This document shows positions 1 through 12,000 of a DNA stretch of 33,503 bases, piece after piece. Both the position numbers and the translations under genes were made by a program. The stretch is taken from NCBI GenBank assembly GCA_009801015.1, contig VHZZ01000278.1:93665-127167 (forward strand), read 5' to 3'. Below the pieces are notes generated by a model that was not told where the DNA came from, ran no database searches, and was given only the letters and a program-made list of their open reading frames with translations. Position 1 is the stretch's first letter; each line of letters opens with the position of its first letter. This stretch comes from Silene noctiflora (lineage: Eukaryota; Streptophyta; Magnoliopsida; Caryophyllales; Caryophyllaceae).

Positions 1-373
1 AGGTCAATATGGGTTTCAGGTTAGATGATTTCGGTCCTCAATACAGGTGCGGGTACGGTTTGGGTCGAGTTATTTCGTACGACACATTCTTTTTGTCAGC
101 TCGAAAAGTTAGGTGGAATTAAAGCGCTATTTAAAATAAGAGAGGTCTAAAGAAAATTTTTGAAAGGAGCACCGAGACCTTTAGAATAGGGTTAAAAGGA
201 AAGGAAACTGAGGAACAAGAATATTATGATGATGAAAAAAAAGCATAAATTAAACACGTTGTAAGAAACGTTTCAAGAGTCATGGACAATAACGGAGGAT
301 ATTAAACACGTGGTTGAGGTGGGGAGGTGAGGTTCAAAAAGAAGGGATCTAAGAAACTTAAGGGTGCACCGCA
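1..373. other. Non-genic, retroelement-like AT-rich sequence
   Basis: No coding frame of useful length is visible. The first 110 bases are richer in GC and carry short GGGT-type runs of the kind seen in decayed plant retroelements, but no domain or terminus can be named. Confidence 0.3.
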
Positions 374-738
374 TCTATATTAATTATTTAGCATACTTTA
401 GATACAAAGATCAAAAAAAGAAAAGACGGGTACATATTGTATGTAATTCATTCAATATTAAGTGAATTAAAATATAAATGAATTGTCATTTTTGTTTTGT
501 TTTACAGTTAAACATCTCAAAACTACTATCTAAAAAATGTGTTATCCAAGTGTCAATTAGTTTAGCTAATAAAATCACATGTTGAAACAAGAATGATCGT
601 TAATCAAATTCTAAAGCATTAAAATTGTTGTAGAGTCTCCTTTACATAATAAAGAGTAAAACATCCTTACATAATACATATCATACATTTATAAGTCAAT
701 TATTTTAGAATCCGTGCAACGCACGTGCGAGCCACTAA
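374..738 (+). mobile_element. Candidate small non-autonomous Helitron
   Basis: The right end has the three marks of a Helitron 3' terminus: a short GC-rich hairpin (CGTGC at 713-717, loop AAC, GCACG at 721-725), a 9-base spacer, and CTAA at 735-738 followed by T. The candidate left end is A followed by TCTATATTAATTATTT at 374, which fits the AT-rich TC start of Helitrons and the usual insertion between A and T. No Rep/helicase coding sequence is present, so it would be non-autonomous (about 365 bp). The 3' hairpin is the stronger evidence; the 5' end is a guess from composition. Confidence 0.4.
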
Positions 739-1641
739 TATTAATATAAATAAGTTGTCTTTTTTATACAATAGAAGTGTCTCACACCGTAAAATCGTCT
801 CACGCTATAAATCAAAGAAAAAATAAGTCTCTGAAAAAGAAGATGAGAGGGTTTGTGTGACACCCACAGGCCACTCTCCACGCCTTCTGCTTCACTGAAC
901 AAAAACTGAGAAGCATACTTTTGATTTGTGATGAATATTTAAATGTAAGTATCAAGATTCAAATGAAATGTAACTTTCAAACACCAACAAAATATATAAT
1001 AATATGGTTCATCAGCTGGTATCATTCCCTTTCCAGTGTCGGTACGTATGTTTATGACATCACCCTCACGGTTGCACCACGTCCGTCTTAATTAATCTTT
1101 CTTCTTCTTTATTATTTACCAACTAATTAATAATGTCCTTTATATATACACGAGGAAAGCATTCATGTCTTCAAATAATGATTCACCTATTTCTACATGT
1201 CCAATCTATTCATTCATTGAAAAATAATTAGTCTCAAATAGTAACTTGTGATCGAGTTAGTATTATCGTAAACACTCTTATATAAGACTAGCCTTGTTAC
1301 GTACGGTCTTATTAAAATGTAGTAGATATAGATTATAAAGTTTACTTATTAATTGGATAACTCAGACTTACCCGTAAAACATATTTTTGAGTTATGGGTA
1401 TATGAGGGTTTGTATTTTAAAAGGATTCACTCAAATTTAGAAATTATTAAGGAATAATATTATATATAACTCATAATTTTCAGTGAATTTTTTAGATTTT
1501 AATTTCCAACTACCTTTTCTGCTAATTTTACCAAATTGAGCTTTTATTTTACTTTTAATAATCATAACTATTTTATCTATTGTTTTCTTAATTATGTGAA
1601 AATCACTTAATTATATATTGAAATAATCTCTAATATACTAA
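739..1641. other. Intergenic AT-rich DNA, no gene seen
   Basis: No ORF with recognisable similarity, no tRNA-like fold and no clear terminal repeats were found. The stretch is strongly AT-rich. Confidence 0.4.
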
Positions 1642-1939
1642 GGGTTCATTTGGTTGTCCATCCAATTCATGAGAATTCTAAAATCCCATGAATTGTGGTT
1701 TTTTGAGATTATTTGGTTATCCTATTTTTTTATAAAATGGAGGAGTTTCCAACACCTACATGATGGGGAATTTAATTATATGTCTCCCTCATGGTCATTG
1801 AAAACTCTTAGGAAACAAACTCTAGCATAAGCAACCAAACGTATTATAGCAATTTGTGTGAATTTCGATGTAGGAATTAAAATCACGTGTGTTACAAATT
1901 AACACATCAATTTAATTCCTGTATGAACCAAACGAGGCC
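1642..1939. mobile_element. Tourist-like (PIF/Harbinger) MITE
   Basis: A 298-bp element bounded by related inverted ends. The left end reads GGGTTCATTTGGTTG. The right end read on the other strand is GGCCTCGTTTGGTTC, matching at 11 of the first 14 positions. Each end is flanked by TAA (1639-1641 and 1940-1942), the 3-bp target duplication typical of PIF/Harbinger MITEs. There is no coding capacity. Confidence 0.65.
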
Positions 1940-1942
1940 TAA

Positions 1943-2430
1943 GAGAATAAAACTTCTAAAAATTTTCTCTCTAAACTCCATCTACTTATATAAGGAAAGT
2001 AATGAGATTTTTTTTCCAAACTATTATCTTTTCTTTAATGTATACTTTTTTTCACTAAATTCTCAATTGTAACGTTTTAATCAAAATAAAATAAAAGTGG
2101 TATAGAATTATAAAATAAAAAATGCTAATCTTTCTTTGAAAATGACTTGATGCAGACTTGCACTCTATAAAAAAATATATAAAAACTAATATTATTAGTT
2201 TTGTGAAAAAAGAAATTCATTAAGATCATCTAAGAAAAATAATAAAATGAAATATTTAACTTTGTGATAAAAAAAATACAAATTGCATAACACACTCAAT
2301 TTTTTTATTAATTTTGCAGTTTCATTTCTTTTCTCATATCAAAATACAATAAAGGTGATATATGAAAAAGTTAAGGTATAAATATGAATGAAAAAGTAGT
2401 ATACACTAAAATGTAAATACTTTATAAATA
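1943..2430. other. AT-rich DNA leading into a Helitron 3' end
   Basis: No gene is visible. It is probably the body of the Helitron whose 3' end lies at 2431-2461. A weak candidate 5' start (TCTATAAAAAAATATATAAA) begins near 2164 but is preceded by C rather than A, so the left limit is not set. Confidence 0.3.
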
Positions 2431-2461
2431 CCGCGTATTTATCACGCGGGGTCTGTACTAG
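2431..2461 (+). mobile_element. Helitron 3' terminus
   Basis: A perfect 6-bp stem, CCGCGT (2431-2436) and ACGCGG (2444-2449), with a 7-base AT-rich loop is followed by an 8-base spacer and CTAG (2458-2461), then T. Hairpin plus CTRR plus T in this spacing is the canonical Helitron 3' end. The rest of the element lies to the left; its start was not determined. Confidence 0.55.
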
Positions 2462-2462
2462 T

Positions 2463-3179
2463 ATATGATGAATTTAGATGATTTAGATTTTTTTTTTTTT
2501 TTTGGGATGACGTCATCAAAGAACAACTATATATTGAAGATCCAAGTAACCAAAATGAATAATTACTTAAATTTGTAATCAAGTTGAAATGAGCAAAATT
2601 GACGAGGTCCACAAAATAAAGTGAACTAGTTCATCATATGCATTAAAGTGGATTTTTTCATCAATCTTTATTCTTAGATGGATTTATAATCGAATATGTA
2701 TGAAATGACAAAAAAGGCAAATTACTTTCTCATTTGTGAAATGTCAATAGAGCCAAATGTCAACAAGTGTACATTAATATCATCATCGTCCCGCGGTTGC
2801 ACAAAACATTAGATTTGTGCGTTAGATTTTTACATCATTGCTTTATTTATTTTTTCGTTTTAGTTACTGTACTTCTTTAGAATTTAAACTACAAACGTGA
2901 CAAATGACAATATATATTAACTAAGTCAATAACATACAAATTACAAATACGATCCACTTATCAACCTTTTTCGGTTTAAAAGTACTAACCAATATGTAAA
3001 CAAGAAAAACAGAAGTAAGGCAGTACAAAAATGCACTCTATAATTTGTTACCGAATTGGCGAATGTCAATAATGTATTTTTGATGAAAAAAAAAAAAAAA
3101 AAATCGACATTCAATTCATGATACGGCTCATTTTAAAAGTCATGTGAATCACGCAATTTTTCATAGATTTGTAATTTTG
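2463..3179. other. Intergenic DNA with homopolymer tracts
   Basis: No gene is visible. An A18 run (3086-3103) lies just before the LINE remnant; a T run lies nearby near 2490, just after the Helitron end. Either could be an old retroposon tail, but no target duplication was found. Confidence 0.35.
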
Positions 3180-4389
3180 TATCATTCACCAGCAGGGCGT
3201 TTTACTTTAATTTCATCGGTCTTATCAAATCTTTCAAATTTCGTTCTATCGGTATTCAAAATACCGGCCGGTAAGTGTGGCAAGGAAAATAAACTCTCTT
3301 TTGTCGCATTTCCGGTGGACTGGATGTAAGAATGTTCACTGGTGCAGTAAGAATTTTTTTAGTGTACCAAAAAGTAAAGGGGGACTGAGTATCCGTAATA
3401 TAGAGTCTCTGAATCAGCCGTTGTTGGCAAAACATGGTTGGCAGGTGATATAGGGAGATAAATCTTACTTCTCGAGGGTGTTTAAGAAATTTTTTTTTTG
3501 GGGTAAATGATGTGAAGGAAGGAATGACACCGAAGAGTTGTCCGAGCGCCTCGTGGGGTATGAAAGGAATTTTATATGGTTTGGAGTTGATTATGAATAA
3601 CATTGGCTGGAAACCGGGTACTACATCAGAAATGGGTGTTTGGGACTCAAAATGGGTAAATGGACATTATCCGGAACCTCATGACAGATTACTTGAGCAC
3701 TGTTTCCATCATTTAAGAAACATAACGGTTCATGATCTATATCTGCACAATGCTTGTTGGAATGAATGAGGATCTTTTTAACTTATTGTTTATCCAACAG
3801 CAAGCTGATCTCGATAGTAAGGGATCTAAACTCGTTAGCAAGGCTTCGGATCTTGACAGGGGTTCTGATACTAACGCAAGTTTACGGATTGCGCTGCGTG
3901 AATGTCATCCTTTCTATATTATCGGCTCACGTGGACAGTGACATAGTGCTCATGTGAAGGTGGATGCTAGTTGGGAAACGAATTATGATGTCGCTATTGG
4001 GTGGGTGACTTATTTTTGGGGAGATGAGGCGTGTTTCCGGGAAGGTTTAAAATTACGAGCGGAATCACTGTTACAAGGTGAAGCGATGAGAATTAAAAGT
4101 GTCCTACAATGGGCATGTAACAATGGAATTCTTCATCTGGAAATATTCACAAACTGCCTTCGGCTTCTAAATCAGATCACGGGAGTTGAAAAGGAACATC
4201 ACCTAATTGGTGACATTCTTAGGGAGATTTCAGTGTTATATTCGTCCTTTCATTGTTTAAAAGTTTTAGTTTCATTTCTAGGCAGTTAAACAAGGTAGCT
4301 CATAGCTTAGCACGACATGCGCTGCGTATGTAAAACCTCTTTTTACAGTTGTAAAAAAAATAAAAAAATAAAAAATAAAAAAAAAATAA
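3180..4389 (+). pseudogene. Decayed LINE 3' end with RNase H domain
   Basis: Broken reading frames recall the C-terminal part of plant L1-type LINE polyproteins. Around 3187-3330 the translation reads SPAGRFTLISSVLSNL and VFKIPAGK, the segment that follows the reverse-transcriptase core. Around 3385-3450 it reads GGLSIRNIESLNQPLLAKHG. At 3954-4337 an RNase H-like domain begins VKVDASWETN and continues with LRAESLLQGEAMRIKSVLQW and, after a frame change near 4277, with NKVAHSLARHALR. One acidic RNase H position appears replaced (FTNC where families usually have SDC). Several stops and frameshifts interrupt it. An A-rich tail (4350-4389, A runs broken by T) marks the 3' end. The 5' part is missing, as is usual for old LINE insertions. 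No convincing target duplication was seen. Confidence 0.75.
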
Positions 4390-4416
4390 TAGATGTGTGA
4401 GGATAAGATTATTTGT

Positions 4417-4456
4417 AGTCTTGAGACAAGACTTTGGTAAGTCTTGAGACAAGACT
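4417..4456. repeat. Two direct copies of a quasi-palindrome
   Basis: AGTCTTGAGACAAGACT occurs at 4417-4433 and again at 4440-4456. Each copy is a near-perfect inverted repeat (GTCTTG, AGA, CAAGAC). It lies just beyond the tail of the LINE remnant; its role is unknown. Confidence 0.7.
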
Positions 4457-5943
4457 GACTCAAAACTAACAATAATCTATCAAAGTCTTAAGTTGACTGA
4501 GTCTCAACCTCACACTCAAGGGAAATTATTCAATGAATAGATTTCACGTGTTATTTCTTTTTTGTAAGAAAAAAAAAGTAAAGTGGAAAAGTAAAGAGTG
4601 AGATGAGTCAGAGGAATACTGTATAAAGTTTGAAGTAAGTCTGAANAATAAAGAAATAATAAAAGTTAGTGGAAAAGTGATGTAACAGAGTTTGAAAAAT
4701 TGGAAAAGTCTTGCGCATAATCTTAACCTAATCTCTCTAAGCACCATCTCTATTAAAACTCATTAGTTCCTTTATTTTAAATACGGTTTATACGTTTAAC
4801 TAAATGTACCGGACCCGACCAGAAGCAAAGTGGAGTAGTTTATAGGAAATTGTAGTGAATATATTGATGGTAATCTAACGTATAAACCCTAGTGCATAGT
4901 TGATCATCAACTAACCGTAAGGTAGGCCATCTAGTTAATTTTTCAACATCCCACTATATGTACTTTTCCCTCCTTAATAGATTAAAATAATAAAATCCAA
5001 ACATGGAATGAAAAATCAAGTACTCAACTATTTCCATAAATCTAACTTGACAAATTCAACAATATACCTTACATATATTTTATGAGATTATTAATCACGC
5101 TTTACAATCAAAATAGAAAGGGGACAATATTATTTATTATGATATAGTGATTATTTTGTATCTGTTGTTCAGTGTCAAGAACTTAGTAATTGGACAATTG
5201 AAGTGCGATGAATAGGTTAATTTTATTTCGTTTATAATAATTTTATCTTTTTTCTATATCACTTAAAACATAATACCAAAATTATCCCAATAGGACTGTT
5301 TGACACATTATTCATAGTGGAGTGTTTGATAAAGGGCATATTGGTTGATTTTTGAGCATATTCAAGGATATTAGCGTGCTTGACCAATTAATATGCTAAT
5401 TATAGTGTGTAGTAAACAACATATTCGGGGTCGATATGCTCTTTTACAATATGTTGCTTATATTACCCCAGGATGTTGGTTAACATATTTTTAAATAGAA
5501 ACTTTTACACCATTTTACAAAAGAAACTAATAATCTACTAAATCTTAATCGGATAATTACCAAACACTCAAACTATTTGCTAATTAAAATATGTTGTGAA
5601 ACCTTCTATAAAATTGGTCATTTATAATTTACTTTTACAATCTGCTTATACTAAAATGAATCCGCTAATTATCAAACAAGTCCAATACCTCAGTATCTCA
5701 ATCTTAAAGAATGAATTATTGTCCTCTAAAAATCTATACTACCCTTTACTCGTACATGATGGCAAATCAACAATATTCGTGTATATATTCTCCGTCTGAA
5801 ATATTCCAAACAAACAGAAACCTATGTCACATACCTATCTCATCATCTAGCTACTTTATTTCTCATTTTATTACCACCCTTGTTCACCATTTATACATCA
5901 ATTAACAACCTAAGAAAAAGAGTGAAATAATACAGTTTCTTTC
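4457..5943. other. Intergenic and upstream region of the WRKY gene
   Basis: No gene is visible. The stretch is AT-rich and contains one N at 4646. Between about 5290 and 5480 there are imperfect inverted motifs around ATATGTTG and CATATT that look like a degraded MITE, but no ends could be fixed. The last few hundred bases are presumed promoter of the WRKY gene. Confidence 0.4.
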
Positions 5944-5950
5944 TATATAA
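5944..5950 (+). promoter_or_regulatory. TATA box of the WRKY13-type gene
   Basis: TATATAA stands 35 bp before the first in-frame ATG (5979) and 47 bp before the second (5991). At the usual ~30-bp spacing, transcription would start close to the first ATG. A CTAGCTAGCTAG palindrome follows at about 5955-5966. Confidence 0.5.
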
Positions 5951-5978
5951 ACACTAGCTAGCTAGTGTTATTGTGTTC

Positions 5979-8045
5979 ATGTCCCAAATTATGGCAAACC
6001 AAAGTTTAGTCAACGAATATCATGGGTTATACTCACAGTTAGGGTTTAGTCTAAACTCCTCAAGCTTCAATAATACATTTTCACCTAATTCCTTGAACTA
6101 TTTATCTTCTTCTACCTTAGATCACTCTCCATTTTCTTCAACATCTTCAAAACCTAGAGAAGACTTGTTATCATCGTCTCATGATGTGATTATTCCACCA
6201 CTATTCTCTCCTCATAGACCTACCTCTAATATATGGTAAGCACATATAAATTATTTATGCATTTTCAGTAATATACAACTTTCATCTTGGTCCTTCGGAA
6301 ACAGCCTTTATTTCTGTATTACTAATATTAGGGTAAAGACTGCGTACATCTAATCTCTCTGACCACGCAATTTGCGGGAATCATTAAGACACTGGAATCA
6401 TGATGTATGTTGTTCTTTACATCATATAAACCTTTCAAGGTTTAAATAGTTCTTTCACATGGTATCAGATCGATATTTCTCGAGTTAGCTTTGTGGATTT
6501 ATATAATATTATGATATTTTTCAGGGAATGGGGAGAAGAAAAGGAGTCCCATGATCATGGAAGAAAAAGGAGTGTAGAGGAATTTGTTGGGACTTCACCC
6601 ATGGCTATGAAGATGAAGAAGATAAAAACAAGGAGGAAGGTGAGAGAGCCTAGGTTTTGCTTCAAAACAATGAGTGATGTAGATGTTTTGGATGATGGTT
6701 ATAAATGGAGGAAGTATGGGCAGAAAGTTGTTAAGAACACCCTTCATCCCAGGTATACTACTATTCATTCATCATCTTTTTTTTTTTCTCTCTGTGTCTC
6801 ATAATAATAGATTATTGAATATGTTCAAACTTGTTAACTCTTATTATGAACGTCTCTAATCATATGCTCCCTTAGTATCAATCATTTATTTACCTCTAAT
6901 TAAAATAATTCTCGCAAAGAAAAAAAAAAAAACGAGAAATAAATAATTGGAACGGATAAATGAAATGGGTAAAATATGGCAGAATTTTAGAATGGTAGCA
7001 TACTAGCATATGGCTATCACAATAAATATAAAACTAGTCTCGTTTAATTTATCACAAGAGCTTATTTCATATCATACTTTAGAAATATCATTCGAATGTG
7101 TATTGTGAGTGATACCTGTTAAATTTAATCTAGTTGATAATAAAAGTAAAAAATGTTCGATTAAACTAAAATAAGTATAATTAATTAGACACTTAATAAA
7201 TATTTTTATTGTTAGTTTATAATGTGCATCGTCCCTAATGACATGATATTATTCCTCTCTTCCTCACATTATTATTGATTTATTGGGATAATTCAAGAGC
7301 TTGTTTTCAACAACTATTAAAAAAAAAGATCGTTGATGAGCAAGTTATGGATAAATTATAGTCGGTAATAAATTAAAAATGGAAATTTATGGTAAAAAGA
7401 TTCAATTATGGATTTAAAAAGAAAGAAATTATATGATTGTATTATTGTTGATGGATCCAAGATTTGTGTTAACAACAATTGAAGAATGATTCGTGAGTAG
7501 GGGAAAATAATAGTGGGTGGATGGTACATCGTTTGACCTTTGTAAAAAGTAACATTACGAGGGTGGACCTTAAGTCCTTAAGTAATCATATTGGTGTCTG
7601 ACGAACCATTAAGTAAATAAAGTGAATAAAAAGGAATTTACATTTTTCCAAAGAGAGGGAACACATGGAGTAGTTGTTTATTCAAATTAAATTAAACTAA
7701 ATTAATATTGGTGGAAATTAGAGTTTAATTAAAGAATATTAAGTTCCTATATATTCTTTTAGGCGCAAGGAGTTGAAATGAACTGAATTGAGGTGAATGA
7801 AGTCGTATTGAAAATTGTTAGTAGAAAAGGGTGTTATTAGCAGCGACTGACTAAGTATAAGAAATGGCAGGAGTTATTACCGTTGCACACAAGAGAAGTG
7901 TAGGGTAAAGAAGAGAGTAGAAAGATTGGCAGAAGATCCGAGAATGGTGATTACTACATATGAAGGCAGACACGTTCATTCACCCTCTCATGATCTTGAT
8001 GATTCGCAAACTACACAACCCCTTCTTAATAACTTTTTCTGGTAA
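5979..8045 (+). CDS. WRKY13: WRKY transcription factor, WRKY13-like (group IIc)
   Basis: A nuclear DNA-binding regulator that recognises W-box DNA; Arabidopsis WRKY13 is known for roles in stem lignification and flowering time. Exons are 5979-6235, 6525-6752 and 7871-8045, giving 219 aa with phases that close. All introns are GT-AG. A basic stretch [16 protein letters not shown] (about 115-130) leads into [16 protein letters not shown]; the WRKYGQK heptad is at 147-153. The zinc ligands follow as C167-X4-C172-X23-H196-X-H198. The second intron splits the Arg162 codon just before SYYRC, the conserved R-type intron site of WRKY domains. The tail ends NNFFW, like WRKY13 and unlike WRKY12. The N-terminal half is Ser/Asn rich. 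An alternative ATG at 5991 (MANQSL...) fits related N-termini better. The gene faces the 3' end of the URGT gene. Confidence 0.93.
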
Positions 8046-9015
8046 TTAATTTATAATTATTGCTGTTGCGTATCTACTCATTTTAGAATGTACACTTGAC
8101 TTATTTGCATGCGTTACCTTCATTTTATTTTGGTGCATTTTTATGTCATTCCAATATTTGTACGTCTTTCGGAAATAAGATCCATTATTTATGTCAAATA
8201 TAATAAATAAAACTTATTTTTCTTGCCCTCCTTCATCATTTCTGGTAATACAAAAGGTGACTCAATTTCAGTCTTATATTCTTATAATTATTATTATGGT
8301 TAACAATCAGATTATTAAAAATCCAAGATGACTTACAAACTTTGTCAAATTATGCAATCATCAAGGTCAGATTTTTGGTCATTATACCATTTTATCAGTA
8401 AAACCGGATCTTAACAAACGGTCACCGTGATCGTAAGATGCCTATGCGATGCTATCCAGGATCTCAACTCATTACAATATGGTATCGACTATGGAGGAAC
8501 CCAAGTCATTACCAGACAATACCTACACATGCTCAAGGCAACTTCCCGCGATACTACAGAATTGATACTTAGATATAATTTGCATAAAAAAAAAAAACAA
8601 CGGTATATCAGTGTCTGTATATATAACGAAATGTAGATTTTCAGGGAACTTCACAACTTCTAATCAATTCATTTCCATACGAGTCCGGTAACATCTGTGT
8701 ATAAAATTACTACAATACAAGCATTTTAGAAGAAATCAGCAAAACAGAAGGAAAACTAATTAGGCTCATACTGTAACTCAAAAGCTATCACACCTCTGTT
8801 CACTGTTCTAGGAATCGAATTTCACTAGACAAAACAATGGTGGTATTCATTCTATATATCTTTCATATTCACTAGTATTAGATAAAATGAAGACCAACAA
8901 AAAATTGAACTATTAAGATTAAAAACTATCACCAAAAAGGGAAATCTTGTTTCAGATCAGCCACGTTTTTCTTTTTCCCGCGCAATTATTTATTTTCATG
9001 AACCTCGATCAAACT
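8046..9015. other. Intergenic region between convergent genes
   Basis: It holds the presumed 3' UTRs of the WRKY gene (+) and the URGT gene (-). AATAAA-type signals occur near 8200 on the + strand and near 8990 on the - strand, the latter about 25 bp past the URGT stop. An open stretch around 8427-8636 has no recognisable domain. I looked for, and did not see, any remnant of a receptor kinase here. Confidence 0.5.
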
Positions 9016-12000
9016 TCATACCTTATCATTAGGCTCATTGTTGGAGTGTAACAACTTGTCTAGATCTTGATCCTTAACATCGGACACGGGAGGAGTCCAC
9101 CGCTCTTTTCCACCGGGCTTGGATGAAGCATTGCCATACCATATCATTCCGAAGATAGCGATGATCATACCCAAAACAACATGCCAATTTAGGCCCTCTT
9201 TTCCAAAGAATGTAAACCCTAAAATCAATACAAGGATTGTCTTCATGTGACCTAGTACTTGGAAGGTCACAGCTGAGAATCGGCCAATACAGATGAACTG
9301 GCTGAGGTTTGTGCCTATCGCGATTGTGCAGGAAAGGATTAAAAAGAACTGCATACCAAGAGAATAACTTGATCAGAGGTCAAGAAAACAAAGCAAGTTA
9401 TGTAGGAACATCGAGTCATCCATGGACCACAATAATCTTCAAATTGACAGAAAAAAAAACCATGACTAAGACTTAAGTCAGTGGGCCAGCTAATGGGTCA
9501 TTGTGGTATGTCATGCCAGACCCAAGAATTTCAAAGCACATTACCAGACCCGGCAACAGCATGTAACTTTCAGGTGTTGGTGGTTTGGTACCCATGTCCG
9601 GGTATCTAATGTCCGACATGTTTATGTTAGAAGAAATGGAAGTGTCCTAGCAACATACTCCCTCCGATCCACACCAATGGTAACATGGACCCACTTTTCT
9701 CTTCACAAAAAGTGGGTCCATGTTACCATTGGTGTGGATCGGAGGGAGTAGCTCTCAAAGACTCAAAAGTTAAACAAGCTACAAGGGTGCAATTTCTAAA
9801 AGACGTGCTAGGTTTTAATATTCATATTCTCATGCTTACAAACTTGTTTTCTCACAAAAGAGCACCTTAAACAGTGGCAGTTTAGGTGCACTCCATCATC
9901 AGAACGAAAGCTGAAATTTACTATTTAGGATTTCGTCCATCTTAAAATTAGTTGGCAATCAGTACTCCACTGTAACATGTTCACTAACGCGCGTCTTTCA
10001 ACATGAAATACCGACTACTCCAACCCCATGCTCGTCACGTCTGTATTTTTCACTTTAATAAGCGATTTTTCTAGGCAAAAGTAACTTTAGTGAGTGATTT
10101 ATCAAGGGAAAAAATCACTTATACAAGTAGTTTTTCATATAATGGAGAATGACAGGAGTCAGCTGTGAACTTTAAAGTATAAACTTGAGAACTCGCCCTA
10201 ATCTTACCTATGACTGGCTATTTAACGATGGCAGGCTTACAAGAAGACGAGCTAGGCTAATGCCAAACACCATCTAAGTATCCAAGAGCTACCGCAATGA
10301 TTCCAGTGGCAGCGGGTGAGCATATTGTGAATATGACAACCAGACAATTACTTAGGTTTTAGTTCATCTAAATACACTTACGGGCAACATAAAGTTGCTT
10401 TGTATACTAATTTTTCCCCCACACAATCCTTCAGGGCTCGCTTGGGATGGGGGTAATTATTACCGGAGTAATAGAGCCTAAATGAACTAAAAAATGGAGG
10501 AAAGTGATGGTGGTTGGAGACGGAAATGAGGGAAGATAGTGTAATAGCCTCCCCCCCATTAAGGGAGTAATAGTTACCCCTTTCCTACTAAGGAACACCC
10601 TAAACTTAATTCGAACATACAGAACGCCCAACTTTCCATTCCCCCTTTTCGTCTTCCTATCTATAATATAGAGGATTCATTTTATCTGCACAATTAAACA
10701 ATCTAATTATTGTTAGGGACATTAGTTTCCACCAAAAGCCTTTATTGAAATTTACTTTCTGCTAAAGTTCTCCAAAACCATACAGATCGTAATTGAAAAA
10801 AAGGCAGAAAAACAGAATTCAATACTTACCAGTGCAACTGAACTGTAATCATAAGCATCGACCCTCTTCTCAGTCAACCAATAATCCATAAAAGGGCCCA
10901 CAACCAGCAAGGAGGCAGCCTGAACTGGAGCAGTACGACCCAAAAGGTTGAACGAACCAATGTTGTACTTGCGTTGTAGGTAATGTACATACTGAAAAGC
11001 GCAAGCAAGTCAATTAACAATTTAAAATATAAAAATAAAAATTCAACACTAGATCAATCAGAAGTTTCTAGAACATACATATTGTTGCAAAGCAGTGCTC
11101 CAAACTGCCACAAAAGCGGCAATAAAACCCTTGCCATTGACAGAAACATCGGTGACTGTGCAAACACCAACTCCGAATAGGACTAATAAAATGCTAAGCT
11201 TGGTATCTCTGGAGTATCGTACCTTGTCCAATACAACTTCAAGGAAACAAGATACTGGGATCATACTCAGCTTTGCAATCTGAAACACGTGCAAATTTTA
11301 GATGAGAGCATTCCTTCGAGAACTACTATGCTACCACAGTGCCACATTATAATGTTTGTTTGCTAATATTGTGTGAGATAGTCTCACATATCAGACCAAC
11401 CCAAATATTTATGTAGTCTTCATTTACTTACATGGTTGATGGGTAGGTCTCAAGTCTCAATTGTGAAACCGACTCGTAAATTTTTGTGCATGCATGCTCA
11501 GTTGTAGAAAAAGTAAACTAACCTGATAAAATCCCACCGAATTCCACATCAAACTCACATTCATTCCGACAATTGAGAAGTTTGCAAATATAACAAACTT
11601 TATAATTTCTGAAAATGGCAGTTGTGATGGCTGGATATATCCTAGCCACCGGAACACGATAGTCATCAAAGTGGTTGTTGCAAAATGGAGACCGGTCAAT
11701 GTTGTAGCTGAAAAAATAAAATAAACGATTATTAGTTCAGGAATTGAACATGTTGCAAACTCAACACTATTGCACAAACATCCAGTTACCCGACACATCC
11801 AAGTGTCCAACTTATATTGTTCAAACTCTGCTACGAGAATGTGACATGACATCATGTCCTACAGTCTCAGTGTGATACATAAGTACAATTATTTCCTTTC
11901 CCCCAGTTCAATTTCTGCAATTTCTAGTATTTCAAAGACCAATTTGAATAGACAACTCTAAGTTGATGGCTCATACAGAGTATTAGTTGCTGGAATGGGA

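Noticed and set aside
1887-2072. 61-codon open frame
   Set aside because: It overlaps the right end of the Tourist-like MITE and has AT-driven composition only.
8427-8636. 69-codon open frame between the WRKY and URGT genes
   Set aside because: No recognisable motif, no splice partners, and it lies where the two 3' UTRs are expected.
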